From assembly GCA_027623655.1 (NCBI GenBank), contig JAQBVG010000015.1, forward strand, positions 1-36,046: a stretch of DNA of 36,046 nucleotides, given 5' to 3'. Source of the stretch: Chloroflexota bacterium. Lineage in GTDB: Bacteria > Chloroflexota > Dehalococcoidia > Lucifugimonadales > Lucifugimonadaceae. Positions 34,498 to 36,046 of this stretch are shown here, piece by piece. How positions within the stretch are numbered: position 1 is the stretch's first letter; every line of letters begins with the position of its first letter. The notes under the pieces are model-generated. The model was not told the origin of the DNA. It saw nothing but the letters and a program-made list of their open reading frames with translations, and made no database searches. Both the position numbers and the translations under genes were made by a program.

Positions 34498-35994
34498 CTA
34501 CGAATTCTCGACTGTGCGTCTCGGAATTCTGATTGCGTTTCGGCGCCTGATCAGCACGAACACGATCGCTCCAGCGACCAGCCATGCCGGACTCAGGATC
34601 AGCAGCCACAGTCCGGCCGTCGCCAGGAACACCCCGATCGACTCAAGGGTTCGCAAAGCGTCACGGGACACACTGCCAGCGTCAAGATCGGCCGAAGCCA
34701 CTCCGATTGTTTCACGCACGAACACGAGTACTTCGCCGCGGGACTTGACCTCACCGACCTCGGTTTGGCCGGTTATCGTCAAAACCACGATGTACGGGTT
34801 CGGTCGGAAATTCTCGAATACGTGCTGCGTTTCAACCTGGGCGGCGCCTTCAGCACCGTCGATCACGCCTGTTTCGGGTGCCGTACCATCTCCAAAATTC
34901 CATGAGTAAGAAACTTCTGAAACACCTTCGGGTCGCGTGAACGATGATTTGAACCTGACCTTACTGCCAGCCTCAACCGTTTGATATTCACCAGCGAACA
35001 CCTCGATTACCGGAAGTCTGCTCACTGTTGTCACCAGCGTGTCTTCGCCTTCGGCAATTCCAGCATCGCCGGTACCCCGAAGCTCAACCGTCACGATGAA
35101 CGGGGAGTCCTCGTCCCTGTCGAAAAAGTGGATGATTGGGGCCGTAATTACCTGATCCGCGTTACCCGTGGGTGCGACTCGGTCGGTCGATTCCTCACGA
35201 GTTCCATCACCGAAGTTCCACGTAATGTAGAAATCCTCGATGCCTTCAGGTGGAGTGAACTTCGCCCTGTAAGTAACGGGATGACCAACGGCGGCTGCGA
35301 TGTCTTCACCTGCGTCGATTGCCAGTTCGATCGGAACCGATTCAAGAGATACGGAGATGAACGAAAACGCCGAGCTCTGTGAAAGGAATTTCAGGCGGGC
35401 TTCGAGCGATTCAAGATTGCTCTGAATATTGGTGATTTCTTTCTGAATCGTGATCGCATCTTCCACACTGAAGGCGCGGTCGTAAAGCACGCGGAGTCGT
35501 TCCAGCGTGTCCCGCAATGTCTGCGAGCGCGCAGTAACGTCGGTGAACTCTTCCGTGAAGTCTTCACTGCGGGTTGTCACGAAATTGACCTTAGCTGCCA
35601 GATCCGTCAACTGTTCGATCACATCGTCGAACCGGTCGGCGGGGACACGTACCGAAATGCTGCCCTGGAACTGGCGTGATTGGACCGAGGACACGACCCA
35701 CCCGCCAGCGGCTGTCGCGATTTTCGAAATGTCGTCGAGTGAATCGGTTACGCTGCCCACATTGATGCCGAGGTCCGCGGTCCTGACGATCACCCGGCCA
35801 TCAGTGGCAGCCGCGATTTCGTCCTCCACCGACGCCGATCCGCTGCCCGAACTGCCTTGGTCGTTTCCATCACTCCCTGAGGAGATGGAAACGCGAGGGG
35901 GCGCGGGCCTTGAAGCCACGGCGGTCGCTGCCGGAGCCGCAGTAGCGGCCGCAGCCGGAACACCTCCGCCAGAAGCACTAGTTGTACTTCCCAC
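34498..35994 (-). CDS. DUF4349-type membrane protein with two PKD domains
   Basis: This is a 498-residue protein. After an Ala/Pro/Ser-rich lead, residues 65-218 match the DUF4349 layout (RTADLGINVGSV ... AGGWVVSS ... GSISVRVPADRFDDV, then a coiled-coil helical hairpin over about 155-205). Two PKD beta-sandwiches follow at about 225-325 and 328-428, each with WNFGDGT. A membrane helix lies at 453-483, then a basic tail. PKD domains normally extend from the surface, so the bulk should be outside. The GTG at 35994 gives no signal peptide or lipobox, and an in-frame stop lies 9 bases upstream (36004-36006). The true 5' end may therefore be shifted or lost. No ribosome site is evident. Confidence 0.8.
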   Translation of the reverse strand: MGSTTSASGGGVPAAAATAAPAATAVASRPAPPRVSISSGSDGNDQGSSGSGSASVEDEIAAATDGRVIVRTADLGINVGSVTDSLDDISKIATAAGGWVVSSVQSRQFQGSISVRVPADRFDDVIEQLTDLAAKVNFVTTRSEDFTEEFTDVTARSQTLRDTLERLRVLYDRAFSVEDAITIQKEITNIQSNLESLEARLKFLSQSSAFSFISVSLESVPIELAIDAGEDIAAAVGHPVTYRAKFTPPEGIEDFYITWNFGDGTREESTDRVAPTGNADQVITAPIIHFFDRDEDSPFIVTVELRGTGDAGIAEGEDTLVTTVSRLPVIEVFAGEYQTVEAGSKVRFKSSFTRPEGVSEVSYSWNFGDGTAPETGVIDGAEGAAQVETQHVFENFRPNPYIVVLTITGQTEVGEVKSRGEVLVFVRETIGVASADLDAGSVSRDALRTLESIGVFLATAGLWLLILSPAWLVAGAIVFVLIRRRNAIRIPRRTVENS

Positions 35995-36046
35995 GAACGT
36001 TGTTTACAGCCTTGAGGCCGGGGTGGCTCCGTCTATACCACCGTGT

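Overview
The window looks like a chromosomal segment of a bacterium, most likely a Chloroflexota lineage of the SAR202/Dehalococcoidia type. This placement is inferred from gene content: archaellin-type class III signal peptide proteins, two enolase-superfamily dehydratases next to an SDR and a sugar isomerase, Thr/Pro-rich linkers in lipoproteins, and bacterial Shine-Dalgarno sites. No rRNA, tRNA or other phylogenetic marker was recognised.

Layout. (1) 1-3074, minus strand: four tandem archaellin-like genes (one partial), separated by hairpins and by conserved noncoding modules. (2) 3507-4235: a NarL/LuxR response regulator reading away from the archaellins, after a 432-base leader with two hairpins. 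(3) 4425-10709: catabolic genes, namely an S9 acyl-peptidase, an enolase-superfamily dehydratase, an SDR dehydrogenase, a xylose-isomerase-like TIM barrel and a methyltransferase. (4) 10829-14817: a rearranged island. An mgtE-like gene and an MFS gene are each cut by identical 142-bp MITE-like elements in inverted orientation, with an intact ggt gene between them. The 9-bp flanking sequences show that the segment between the elements was probably inverted. (5) 14989-18478: an OFA-family transporter and acetyl-CoA synthetase. (6) 19077-25115: a frameshifted VWA surface protein, a second enolase-superfamily dehydratase, a GAF plus winged-helix regulator, a lipoprotein and a frameshifted M24 peptidase-like gene. 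(7) 25518-34320: a nine-gene envelope electron-transfer locus. (8) 34498-35994, minus strand: a DUF4349-type protein carrying two PKD domains.

The envelope locus is the best candidate for an undescribed system. It runs: CRP/FNR-type palindrome, His-rich beta-propeller lipoprotein, Tat-exported four-cluster Fe-S protein, NrfD/PsrC quinone-site membrane protein, Ig-like membrane-anchored protein, membrane-anchored dihaem cytochrome c, cupredoxin-like lipoprotein, monohaem cytochrome c lipoprotein, SCO1-like copper chaperone with a Met-rich segment, and a TlpA-like thioredoxin. There is no molybdopterin catalytic subunit. The Fe-S/NrfD/cytochrome core therefore resembles Alternative Complex III or a quinone-linked respiratory module, with the beta-propeller as a possible terminal or copper-dependent partner. 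That role is inference.
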